Assembly: GCA_002387845.1 (NCBI GenBank)
Contig: DGLB01000071.1
Location: 1 to 64,000, forward strand
Reading direction: 5' to 3'
Source of the DNA: Stenotrophomonas maltophilia
GTDB taxonomy: Bacteria > Pseudomonadota > Gammaproteobacteria > Xanthomonadales > Xanthomonadaceae
Length of the DNA: 64,000 nt
Under the pieces are notes generated by a model that was not told where the DNA came from, did no database searches, and was given only the letters and a program-made list of their open reading frames with translations. Made by a program: the position numbers and the translations under genes. Positions 8,089 through 15,700 of this stretch are shown one piece after another. The stretch's first letter is position 1, and every line of letters starts with the position of its first letter.

Positions 8089-9099
8089 TCAGGGAGTGAC
8101 GGCAACCTCATCGCGCAATGAAGCCTTCAGCCTCGTGAGGCCTTCGTCAATGCTCACCTGCGGCACATAACCTAAGTCGCGACGCGCCGGTTCCATGCTG
8201 TACCAGTGCGGCGTGCACAGCTGCTCGGCAAGGAAGCGGGTCATCGGCGGTTCGCCCGGCAGGCGCAGCAGCGGCCACAACCGCTCGGCCACCGCACCGA
8301 TGCGATACGCGGTCTTGAAGCTGATCGACTTCTCCACCGGCGGTGCGCCCGATGCGGCCAGCAGCTTGTTGAGCAGCTCACGCATCGGCAGCGGTTCGCC
8401 GTTGGAAATGAAGTACGCCTTGCCGGCGCAGGCCGCGCCGGGGGCGAGGTGATCGAATGCCTGGAAGTGAGCCAGCGCGGCGTTGTCGATGTAGGTGGTG
8501 TCGACCAGGTTGGTACCGTCGCCGACGAAGCGCAGGCGACCGGCGCGTGCACGTTCGGCCAGACGCGGCACCAGCTGCTGGTCGCCCGGCCCCCAGATCA
8601 GGCGCGGGCGCAACGCCACGGTGACCAGCTGCGCATCGTTGGCAGCGAGCACACGCTGCTCGGCAATCGCCTTGGTCGCCGCGTACGGAGCCTGGAAGTT
8701 CTCGCCGTACGGCACTTCGTCCGCGCCCAGCCCTTCCACCGGATGCGTGGCGCGATGGGTCACGCTGGGCGTGGAGGTGTACACCAGCCGACCGATGCCG
8801 TTGGCGCGGCAGGCGGCGATGACGTTGTCGGTGCCCACCACGTTGGCCTGGTGATAGCTGTCATAGCTGCCCCACGCGCCGGCCTTGGCCGCATTGTGGA
8901 AGACCGCGTCCACACCGGCCACGGCATGGCGCACCGCCTCGGCGTCGGCAAGGTCGCCGCGGATCTGGCCGACACCCAGCGCGGCCAGCGACGGGTAGTG
9001 CCCGCGGTTGAAGCTGAGCACCTCGTGCCCGCGTTCGACCAGACCACGGCACAGGGCCTGCCCGAGGAAACCACCACCACCGGTGACCAGAATCTTCAT
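8089..9099 (-). CDS. oleD: OleD, NAD(P)H-dependent reductase of olefin synthesis
   Basis: OleD reduces the 2-alkyl-3-ketoacid made by OleA to the beta-hydroxy acid in long-chain olefin synthesis. It is an extended short-chain dehydrogenase of the 3-beta-hydroxysteroid-dehydrogenase type. The start shows the nucleotide fold (MKILVTGGGGFLGQALC) and the catalytic Tyr-Lys pair lies in PYAATKAIAEQ. The 336-residue length is normal. Its ATG overlaps the oleC stop (ATGA), so it is made from the oleC message. The assignment rests on both family and the presence of oleA, oleB and oleC nearby. Confidence 0.93.
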   Translation of the reverse strand: MKILVTGGGGFLGQALCRGLVERGHEVLSFNRGHYPSLAALGVGQIRGDLADAEAVRHAVAGVDAVFHNAAKAGAWGSYDSYHQANVVGTDNVIAACRANGIGRLVYTSTPSVTHRATHPVEGLGADEVPYGENFQAPYAATKAIAEQRVLAANDAQLVTVALRPRLIWGPGDQQLVPRLAERARAGRLRFVGDGTNLVDTTYIDNAALAHFQAFDHLAPGAACAGKAYFISNGEPLPMRELLNKLLAASGAPPVEKSISFKTAYRIGAVAERLWPLLRLPGEPPMTRFLAEQLCTPHWYSMEPARRDLGYVPQVSIDEGLTRLKASLRDEVAVTP

Positions 9100-10751
9100 G
9101 CGTGTTGTTCCATGCGGGTTGTGGCCCAGACGGTCAGCTTCTCGCGACCGATCTTGGCGTTGTGACGGATGTCGACGGGGAAGCCGGGGTGCGGCAGGAA
9201 ATGTTCGATGCGTGCGGTGCCGGGGTTGGCCAAGGCGTGCGCGCGCAGAAGCTGCTGCAACGCCGGCGAATCCGCCGTGCCCGGCTTCAGTTCGTAGCAC
9301 AGCACCGGCACCTGCTGGCCGGCGGGACCCACCCCGACCAGTGCGGTGCGCGCAATGCCCTCAAGCGTGTTGAACACCGGTTCCACCTGCTCGGTGTACA
9401 GCGGGCCCTGCGCGGTTTCCAGGCGCTGGGTCTTGCGTCCACAGAACCACAGCCGGCCCTGTTCGTCGAAGTAGCCGACGTCGCCCATGCGGTGCACCAC
9501 GCGGGTGCTGCCATCGGCCAGGGTTTCGCTGATCTTGGCCGCGGCAGTGGCCTGTGGGCGGTTGAAGTAGCTGTCGGTGGCGGTCGGGCCGGCGACGGTG
9601 ATCTCACCGACCACGCCGGTGGCCAGTTCACGCACCTGCGTCCACTGCGGCAGCGGCGCGTCGTCGATGGCGATGATGCGCACCTGGTTGGGCGCCACCA
9701 CGCGGCCGACGCAGGTCCCGGCACCGTGTTCGGTGGCCTCGCGGGTGTTTTCCAGCTCGCGGCCTTCGACCACGGCCACGGGCAGGCATTCGGTGGCTCC
9801 GTACGGGGTCCAGAACTGGGCGTCGTCGGGCAGCAGGCGGCGGAAGCGCGCGACCACGTCCGGTGGCACCGGCGCGCCGGCCGAGGTCACCCGGCGCACG
9901 CCGGGCAGCGGCTGGCCGTGGTCGGCCAGGACCCGGATCAGCGCCGGCGAGCCAAACAGCTGGGTCACCCCGAAGCGGGCGATGGCGTCGTGCAGCCTGC
10001 GCGGGTCGGCCTTGGCGGGGCGCGTGGGGTCCATGTCCGGAATCACCGAGGTCAGGCCCAGCGCCGGGTCGAACAGTGCGAACGGCGGGAAGGTCGGCAG
10101 GGCGACCCCGCCGGCCTCCATGCCGAAGGCCGAACGCAGCAGGTCCACCTGGCCGACGAAATGGCGGTGGCGATAGACCACGCCCTTGGGCACGCCGGTG
10201 GACCCACTGGTGAACAGGATGGCGGCGGTGTCGTCACCGTCAGTGGCGGCGATCGCCTGCGGCGCGCGTGCCCCCTGCGCCTCCAGCTGGGCCAGGGTGG
10301 TGCCACCCCAGCCCCAGCGGCGGCCGACGGTCACCAGGGTCTTCGCGCCCGGGCACCAGCGCAGCACCAGCCGCGCCACATGCGCCAGGCCGATACCGAT
10401 GAAGGCCTGCGGCTGGGCTTCGTCCAGGCACTGCTTGAGCGCGCGCTTGTCGATGCCGGGGTCGACCAGTACCGGCACCGCGCCGTTCTTGAACAGCGCG
10501 AACATCAGCAGGAAGAACTCCGGCGAGGGCCGCACCATCACCACCGCGCGCACCCCACGGCCGATGCCGTAGGCGGCCAGCCCGGCGGCCATGGCATCGC
10601 TGCGGGCGTTGAGGGTGCGGTAGTCCAGGGTCACGTCATAGCGCGCCATGCCCGTGGGGCCGGGCTTTCCGGGGCAACGGATGGCAATCTGGTCGGGGCG
10701 TTCGCGGGCCAGTTCGGGCAGGCGCGCGGCGATATTGGTGGGGCTGTTCAT
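9096..10751 (-). CDS. oleC: OleC, beta-lactone synthetase of olefin synthesis
   Basis: OleC is an ATP-dependent enzyme of the acyl-CoA-synthetase superfamily that turns the beta-hydroxy acid from OleD into a beta-lactone. The phosphate loop is clear (AILFTSGSTGVPKGVVY, near residue 184), as is the adenylate motif TPYGATECLPV near residue 317 and the late GDVGYFDEQGRLWFCGRKTQR hinge region. The product of 551 residues starts at ATG 10751 (MNSPTNIAARL); upstream in-frame codons reach across the divergent ykgJ gene and were refused. It forms an operon with oleD and diverges from ykgJ. Confidence 0.93.
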   Translation of the reverse strand: MNSPTNIAARLPELARERPDQIAIRCPGKPGPTGMARYDVTLDYRTLNARSDAMAAGLAAYGIGRGVRAVVMVRPSPEFFLLMFALFKNGAVPVLVDPGIDKRALKQCLDEAQPQAFIGIGLAHVARLVLRWCPGAKTLVTVGRRWGWGGTTLAQLEAQGARAPQAIAATDGDDTAAILFTSGSTGVPKGVVYRHRHFVGQVDLLRSAFGMEAGGVALPTFPPFALFDPALGLTSVIPDMDPTRPAKADPRRLHDAIARFGVTQLFGSPALIRVLADHGQPLPGVRRVTSAGAPVPPDVVARFRRLLPDDAQFWTPYGATECLPVAVVEGRELENTREATEHGAGTCVGRVVAPNQVRIIAIDDAPLPQWTQVRELATGVVGEITVAGPTATDSYFNRPQATAAAKISETLADGSTRVVHRMGDVGYFDEQGRLWFCGRKTQRLETAQGPLYTEQVEPVFNTLEGIARTALVGVGPAGQQVPVLCYELKPGTADSPALQQLLRAHALANPGTARIEHFLPHPGFPVDIRHNAKIGREKLTVWATTRMEQHA

Positions 10752-10772
10752 CCGTTCATTGTCGCCGCTGCA

Positions 10773-10810
10773 GAAAATTCTTGCGCGGCGGCCGCCACCG
10801 TGGAAAATTC
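10773..10810. promoter_or_regulatory. Direct repeat in the oleC/ykgJ divergent region
   Basis: The octamer GAAAATTC occurs twice, at 10773-10780 and 10803-10810, 30 bp apart in the same orientation within the 103-bp space between the divergent oleC and ykgJ starts. It stands out in GC-rich surroundings. It could be an operator or simply the AT-rich cores of two promoters. Confidence 0.3.
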
Positions 10811-10854
10811 GCGCCCTTCCCCTCCCGCTCTCCGCCGCCCGAAGGCCGGCATTC

Positions 10855-11208
10855 ATGGTCCATCCCTGCATGACCTGCGGCGCGTGCTGCACCCAGTACC
10901 GCGTGGCCTTCCACTGGATGGAATCTGACGAAGTCACCCCTGGCGGCGTGCCGCATGAACTGACCGAAGTGCTGGATCCGCACCGGCTGTGCATGCGCGG
11001 CACCCATTCCAAGCCGGTGCGCTGCGTCGCACTGGACGCGGAGATCGGGGTCTACTCCCGCTGCAGCATCCATCCCAACCGGCCCAGCGTGTGCCGTGAG
11101 GTCGATGCTTCATGGGAGTACGGCAAGGCCAGCCCGCAGTGCGACAAGGCCCGCATCGCCTTCGGCATGCCGGCCCTGACCCCGGCCGACTGGCCGCTCA
11201 AGGACTGA
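10855..11208 (+). CDS. YkgJ-family cysteine-cluster protein
   Basis: A 117-residue protein of the YkgJ family (putative zinc- or iron-chelating domain). Cysteines fall in the expected spacing: CMTCGACC at residues 5-12, then RLCMRG, VRCVALD, SRCSIHPNRPSVCREVD. The proline after the histidine (HPNRPSVC) is a family mark. The molecular role is unknown. ATG 10855 directly precedes the conserved VHPCMTCGACC. It is transcribed away from oleC and meets the AEC transporter gene tail to tail with 6 bp between stops. Confidence 0.87.
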   Translation: MVHPCMTCGACCTQYRVAFHWMESDEVTPGGVPHELTEVLDPHRLCMRGTHSKPVRCVALDAEIGVYSRCSIHPNRPSVCREVDASWEYGKASPQCDKARIAFGMPALTPADWPLKD

Positions 11209-11214
11209 AATGCC

Positions 11215-12162
11215 CTACCCCACGCCCGGCCCCACCCAGGTCAGGTAGAGGGTCAGGGTCAGCACCGACACCAGCGTGGTGCCCAGCACGGTCGCGGCGG
11301 TGGTGCCGGCCTCGCGGCGGTGGAACTCGGCCAGCATGAACGGCCCCGTCCCGGTGGGTAGCGCGGCCAGCAGCACGGCGGCGTGGGTCAGCACCGGGTC
11401 GAGGTGGAACACCTGGGTGGCCAGCAGCCAGACCAGCAGCGGCTGCAGCAGCAGCTTGGCCGACCCCAACCCCAGCGCGGTGCGTCCGGTGCCCTCGGGG
11501 ACGTTGCGGCGCTCGCCCAGGAACAGCCCCAATGCGATCAGCGCGCACGGGGACGCCGCGCCGCCCAACAGTTTCAGGAACGTCTGCACCGGTGCCGGCG
11601 GCGGCGTGCCGGTGGCCATCAGGGGCAGCGCCAGCAGCGGGGCCAGCACCAGCGGATTGCGCAGCAGGGCCCGGGTGACCTTCCACAGCAGGTGGTGCAG
11701 GCGCATTTCGCGTTGCAGGCCGGTTTCAACCAGCACGATGGCCAGTGCGAACAGCACGCACACGGTCAGCAGGGTCGCGACCAGGGTGGGAGTGAGCGCG
11801 CTGGTGCCGAGCACGGCCACGGCCAGCGGGAAGCCGATGAAGCCGGTGTTGGCGTAAGCGGCATTCAGACCATCAATGCTGGCGTCGGCCAATGGCTGGC
11901 CGCGACGGCGCTGCAGCAGCACCGTGCCGGCGAACACCAGCGCGGTGCCGCCGCCGAAGCTGAGCAGGAAGCCGGGATTCCACAGCGCCTGCCAATGCGC
12001 GTTGGCGACCACGTCGAACAACAGCGCGGGCAGCGCCAGATAGACCACGAAGCGGTTCAGCTCGGAGGTCGAGTGCGGGCCCAGCGCCCCGCTGCGGCGG
12101 GCCAGCCAGCCGGCGAAGATCAGGCCAAAGATCGGCAGCACGATGGCCAGCACGGACAACAT
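11215..12162 (-). CDS. AEC-family transporter (auxin efflux carrier type)
   Basis: A 315-residue integral membrane protein with about ten hydrophobic segments in the AEC pattern: an N-half ending in AYANTGFIGFPLAVAVLG and a C-half with ALIALGLFLGERRN and LLAALPTGTGPFMLAEF. Family members export small organic acids or similar molecules; the substrate here is unknown. I prefer the ATG at 12162; a TTG seven codons upstream is possible. It is divergent from the LysR gene at 12254, so that regulator is the natural candidate to control it. The pair sits between oleC and oleB and interrupts the ole genes. Confidence 0.87.
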   Translation of the reverse strand: MLSVLAIVLPIFGLIFAGWLARRSGALGPHSTSELNRFVVYLALPALLFDVVANAHWQALWNPGFLLSFGGGTALVFAGTVLLQRRRGQPLADASIDGLNAAYANTGFIGFPLAVAVLGTSALTPTLVATLLTVCVLFALAIVLVETGLQREMRLHHLLWKVTRALLRNPLVLAPLLALPLMATGTPPPAPVQTFLKLLGGAASPCALIALGLFLGERRNVPEGTGRTALGLGSAKLLLQPLLVWLLATQVFHLDPVLTHAAVLLAALPTGTGPFMLAEFHRREAGTTAATVLGTTLVSVLTLTLYLTWVGPGVG

Positions 12163-12253
12163 GGGACGCACCCGGAATGACAAGGGTGCAGGCTACGCGC
12201 CCGGATCGATACCCTCCAATGCTTTTGCAGGCCTTCAGCGATACCATTCCGGC

Positions 12254-13120
12254 ATGATCGACATCCGTGCCCTGCAGTGCTTCCAGGCGGTCGCCGACAC
12301 CCTGCACTTCGGCCGCGCCGCGCAGCGCCTGCATATGACCCAGCCGCCGTTGAGCCGGCAGATCGCCGCGCTGGAGACAGCACTGGGGGTCACGCTGTTC
12401 GAACGCGATTCGCGCCATGTACGCCTGACCGCTGCGGGAGCGCGTTTCCAGCAGGACACCCGTGCGCTGCTGATTGGACTGGAACAGGCCTGCCGCAGCG
12501 CGCGCCAGGTGGCGGCCGGTGAGGTGGGCGAGCTGCGGGTGGGCTTCATGATGCATGCGGCGCACAGTTCGGTGCCGCCGCTGGCGCGCCGATTCATCGC
12601 GGCCCATCCGCAGGTGCAGCTGCGCCTGCGTGAGGCACTGCCGGTGGCGCTGCTGCAGGCCGTACGCGAGGGCGAGCTGGATGCGGGAATCGGGTTCGCG
12701 CCGGCCGATGCGTCGGGTCTGGCGATGCAGGCCCTGTTCGAAGAGCCGCTGTGCGTGGCGCTGCCGGCCGCTCATCCGCTCGCGCGGCGGCGGCAGCTGC
12801 AGGTGCGGCAGTTGGCGGAGGAAGCGTTGATCACCGCGCCGGCCGATGTGGTGCCGACGTTGCGCGAGGCAATCGACGCGTGTTTTGCACGGGAAGGGCT
12901 GCGCCCGCAGATCCGGCTGGAAGTGCAGCTGCAGCAGAGCATCGTCAGCCTGGTCGGCGAAGGGCTGGGTGTCGCACTGGTGCCGGCATCACTACGCCGG
13001 CTCGGCGTGCCCGGGGTGGCGTTCGTGGCGCTGAAAGAGGCGCCACGGGTGGAACAGGTGCTGTTCTGGCGGGAAGCCAACGCCAATCCGGCATTGCCGA
13101 AACTGCTCGCGTGCCGGTAG
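12254..13120 (+). CDS. LysR-type regulator beside the AEC transporter
   Basis: A 288-residue LysR-type regulator. The N-terminal winged helix is standard (LQCFQAVADTLHFGRAAQRLHMTQPPLSRQIAALETALGVTLFERD), written here only as parts: HFGRAAQRLHMTQPPLSRQ is the recognition region. The effector domain begins near residue 90 (GELRVGFMMHAAHSS). It is divergent from the AEC gene with 91 bp between starts, the usual LysR layout. Its TAG stop (13118-13120) is the TAG of the GTAG repeat at 13117. Target genes other than the neighbour are unknown. Confidence 0.92.
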   Translation: MIDIRALQCFQAVADTLHFGRAAQRLHMTQPPLSRQIAALETALGVTLFERDSRHVRLTAAGARFQQDTRALLIGLEQACRSARQVAAGEVGELRVGFMMHAAHSSVPPLARRFIAAHPQVQLRLREALPVALLQAVREGELDAGIGFAPADASGLAMQALFEEPLCVALPAAHPLARRRQLQVRQLAEEALITAPADVVPTLREAIDACFAREGLRPQIRLEVQLQQSIVSLVGEGLGVALVPASLRRLGVPGVAFVALKEAPRVEQVLFWREANANPALPKLLACR

Positions 13121-13189
13121 CGCCGGCCGTTGGCCGGCCCATGCATCTGTCGGATGGGTTCATGAGGGCCGGCCAACGGCCGGCGCTAC
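13117..13189. repeat. Inverted pair of SMAG-like GTAG palindromes
   Basis: Two copies of a GTAG-headed hairpin (GTAGCGCCGGCCGTTGGCC type) face each other, the left starting at 13117 and the right ending with CTAC at 13189. They fill the space between the LysR gene and convergent oleB. The left GTAG supplies the LysR stop codon. Confidence 0.9.
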
Positions 13190-13201
13190 CGCATCCCGGT
13201 C

Positions 13202-14092
13202 TTAAAGCGGATTGCGCTCCAGGAACGCGCGGATCTCCGGCACCAGCACTTCGTGCTTGTCTTCCAGCACATAGTGCCCGGCATCTTCGAATGCATGCAC
13301 CTGGGCCTGCGGCAGCGCGGCCTGGAAGCCCTTCAGGAAGTGGTGATCGAAGACGAAGTCGCGCAGGCCCCAGCCGATGAACGCCGGGCGGTCGGCGAAC
13401 GACGGCAGCGCCTGGCCAGCACGCTCCAGCAGCGACCAGGCCTTGTCGGCCGGGCTCAGCGGAATGTCCTGCATGAAGCGGATGGTGCTGATCCGGTTGG
13501 CGTAGCTGTTGTACGGCGAGACATACGCGCGGCGCACATCGGCCGGCATCTTCCGCTCCACGCCCAGCCACGAGGCACCACTGGAGAACGCATTGAAGGT
13601 GCGGATGATCCACTCACCGATCTTCCAGTGCCGGCCCAGCGCGATTTGCCACGGCATCTTCTTGGCCGCCGGCATCGGGAAGGCGGCGGTATTGAGCACC
13701 ACCAGGCGCTTGACCTGCGCGTGGTGCGACAGCGCCCAGCCGAAGCCGATCATGCCGCCCCAGTCGTGCACGGCCAGGGTCACCGGGCCGGTGACGCCCA
13801 GGTGCCTGAGCAGCGCATCCAGGTCGTCCACGCGCGACTGCAGGGTGTACGCGTAGCGGCTGTCATCCGGCTTGTCCGACAGGCCCATGCCGATGTGGTC
13901 GGGCACGATGCAGCGGTAGTTGTCCGACAGGCCAGCGACCAGGGTGCGCCAGTAATAACTCCACGACGGGTTGCCATGCACCATCACCACCACTTCGCCG
14001 TCGCGCGGGCCTTCGTCGAGATAGCTCATCGTCAGGCCCGGGCGGACCTCGAAACGCTGCGGATGGGTGGGGTAACCGGGAAGCTGGGACAT
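13202..14092 (-). CDS. oleB: OleB, beta-lactone decarboxylase (alpha/beta hydrolase)
   Basis: OleB removes CO2 from the beta-lactone made by OleC and yields the cis-olefin. It is an alpha/beta hydrolase close to haloalkane dehalogenases. The nucleophile Asp110 sits in AVHDWGGMIG, the oxyanion region in VHGNPSWSYYW, and the catalytic His273 in EDAGHYVLED. The start ATG 14092 has AGGTG upstream; an ATG 48 nt further out lies beyond the terminator hairpin and was refused. It follows oleA with a terminator-like hairpin between them. Automatic pipelines may call this a haloalkane dehalogenase; the cluster context argues for OleB. Confidence 0.92.
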   Translation of the reverse strand: MSQLPGYPTHPQRFEVRPGLTMSYLDEGPRDGEVVVMVHGNPSWSYYWRTLVAGLSDNYRCIVPDHIGMGLSDKPDDSRYAYTLQSRVDDLDALLRHLGVTGPVTLAVHDWGGMIGFGWALSHHAQVKRLVVLNTAAFPMPAAKKMPWQIALGRHWKIGEWIIRTFNAFSSGASWLGVERKMPADVRRAYVSPYNSYANRISTIRFMQDIPLSPADKAWSLLERAGQALPSFADRPAFIGWGLRDFVFDHHFLKGFQAALPQAQVHAFEDAGHYVLEDKHEVLVPEIRAFLERNPL

Positions 14093-14109
14093 CGGATCGC
14101 ACCTGTAAA

Positions 14110-14132
14110 AAGGGCCGGTAGAACCGGCCCTT
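14110..14132 (-). terminator. Intrinsic terminator between oleA and oleB
   Basis: On the minus strand a 9-bp stem (AAGGGCCGG / CCGGCCCTT, loop TTCTA) is followed by TTTTT. It lies 22 bp after the oleA stop and 18 bp before the oleB start, so it is a classic rho-independent terminator placed inside the ole gene run. Confidence 0.8.
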
Positions 14133-14153
14133 GGAATCAACTGGAGTGTCGTT

Positions 14154-15170
14154 TTACCAGACCACTTCGGCCATCGAGCAGTTCAGGCCCGAGCCGATGC
14201 CGAGCAGGGCGATGCGGTCGCCCTTCTTCAGCTTGCCCAGCTGCTTGAGCTTGCTCAGCACGATCGGCACCGAGGCCGGACCGATGTTGCCGTGCTCGCC
14301 GAAGATGGTCATCACCTTCTTCGGGTCGATGCCGAAGTTCTTGATGAAGGCGGCGGTGTGCGGCTGGCTGACCTGGTGGATCACGAACTGGTCCAGCTCT
14401 TCCACGGCCCAGCCCAGCGCTTCGCGGGCGGCCATGAAGGTCTTCTGGGCCAGCTTGATGCCTTCAATCAGCAGCATGCGGGTGTCGGTGACCATGCGGT
14501 CCAGGTTGCCGCGGCACAGCTGGTTCCACTCGGTGGCCGAGCGGGTGACGCCGCCGCGGTAACGCGGAGCATCGGGGACCAGTTCGCTGCGTGCCATGAC
14601 CATGGCGGCGGCACCGCAGCCCAGGGTCAGCGCGGCCATCTCGTTACGGAAGTCGTCGGCGGTCACGCCCGGCAGGGCCATGCGCTCGAGGGTCTTCTCG
14701 TACACCAGGTTGGCGGTTTCGCCGTCAACGATCAGCGCGTAGTCGATCTCGCCGCGTTCCAGCATGCGGGCGGCGATGTCCATGCCGTTGATGAAGGCCA
14801 GGCAGGCATTGGCGACGTCGAAGGTCATGCACTGGTCGCTGACGCCCAGGTTGCCCGAGACGATGCTGGCCGTGGACGGCTCCAGGTAGTCGCGGCTGAC
14901 CGAGGTGTTGACCAGCAGGCCGATCTTGTCGGCACCGATGCCGGCGTCTTCCAGCGCCTTGCGGCCGGCCAGGGTGGCGGCGTCGGAGGCCAGCATGTCG
15001 GCGTCCCACAGGCGACGGGCGTGGATGCCGGCGATGTCGCCGAGCACGTCGGTGCGGATGCCCAGACGATCCAGCGTCGGCTGCAGGCGTTCGTTGATTT
15101 CCTTCGACGTCAGCGTATGCGGCGCGTCGATGTGCGCCAGACCGGCGATCGAGACATTCTTGAAGAGCAT
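14154..15170 (-). CDS. oleA: OleA, thiolase-superfamily Claisen-condensing enzyme
   Basis: OleA joins two long-chain acyl-CoAs head to head into a 2-alkyl-3-ketoacid, the first step of olefin synthesis. The catalytic residues known from the Xanthomonas campestris enzyme are all present: Cys123 (DVANACLAF), His265 (VIHQVSQPH), Asn295 (GEHGNIGPAS) and the glutamate reaching into the partner site, Glu97 (RDYLEPST). Their spacing matches the published set with a constant offset of 20, consistent with a tag in the published numbering. Length is 338. It is the first ole gene and is followed by a strong terminator before oleB. Confidence 0.96.
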   Translation of the reverse strand: MLFKNVSIAGLAHIDAPHTLTSKEINERLQPTLDRLGIRTDVLGDIAGIHARRLWDADMLASDAATLAGRKALEDAGIGADKIGLLVNTSVSRDYLEPSTASIVSGNLGVSDQCMTFDVANACLAFINGMDIAARMLERGEIDYALIVDGETANLVYEKTLERMALPGVTADDFRNEMAALTLGCGAAAMVMARSELVPDAPRYRGGVTRSATEWNQLCRGNLDRMVTDTRMLLIEGIKLAQKTFMAAREALGWAVEELDQFVIHQVSQPHTAAFIKNFGIDPKKVMTIFGEHGNIGPASVPIVLSKLKQLGKLKKGDRIALLGIGSGLNCSMAEVVW

Positions 15171-15283
15171 CAGTTAGCGCCAAGGCTCAGGCGAAGGGGG
15201 CGCTATTGTAAGCCCCAGCGGCTTTCACCGCATCTTTACGAATTCACGCCCGGGCGTATGGTCCGGGCGTGGGGCTGAATACG

Positions 15284-15601
15284 TCAGCGCGGTGGGCACT
15301 GGAAGGCCAGGAAGCGCTGGCTGCCGTCCGCGGGCGCGGCGGCGGCCTGGATGGCATTGGCCTGGGCGCTGGGGGCCTCGTTGCGGGCCAGGGTTTCCAG
15401 TTCCTCCTGCACGCGCAAGGGGTTGCGGTTGTAGAAGCCGACCTTGCTCTTGACCGTGACCACGACTTCGCCGCGCTGCTGGCAGCCCGACGGGACCTGG
15501 CCGGCGGGGAGCACGCGCACGGTCTTGCCGCTGGGTTCGATCGGCACCCAGGTGCAGGCCGAGGCGGTCAGGGTGAGGGCGGAGAGCAGCAGTAGGCGCA
15601 T
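15284..15601 (-). CDS. DUF4156-type lipoprotein
   Basis: A small exported protein (105 residues from ATG 15601; 113 if ATG 15625 is used). The signal ends in a lipobox (LTLTASAC) and the mature part begins TWVPIEPSGKTVRVLP, with two more cysteines (SGCQQRGEV and the final FQCPPR) that could pair. This matches the DUF4156 lipoprotein family, whose role is unknown. Neither start has a good ribosome site. It stands between the oleA promoter side and the M16 peptidase, on the same strand as both. Confidence 0.75.
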   Translation of the reverse strand: MRLLLLSALTLTASACTWVPIEPSGKTVRVLPAGQVPSGCQQRGEVVVTVKSKVGFYNRNPLRVQEELETLARNEAPSAQANAIQAAAAPADGSQRFLAFQCPPR

Positions 15602-15670
15602 GGCGCGTGCGTTCTGGGAGGTCATGGGGGGATTTTGCCTGAACGGGCTGAATCGGGGGTGGATGGATGA

Positions 15671-15691
15671 GGGCCGGCCGTTGGCCGGCCC
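15671..15691 (-). terminator. Perfect hairpin after the M16 peptidase gene
   Basis: A 9-bp perfect stem (GGGCCGGCC, loop GTT) lies 10 bp past the stop of the leftward M16 gene. Its core equals the GGCCGG core of the GTAG repeats but it has no GTAG, so it may be an eroded repeat working as a terminator. No T-run follows. Confidence 0.5.
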
Positions 15692-15700
15692 CCCTGTTCC

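Noticed and set aside
13117..13189. Insertion sequence ends
   Set aside because: No transposase gene lies between or near the inverted units; they match short palindromic repeats instead.
13202..14092. Haloalkane dehalogenase
   Set aside because: The fold and Asp nucleophile agree, but the presence of oleA, oleC and oleD makes OleB the better call.
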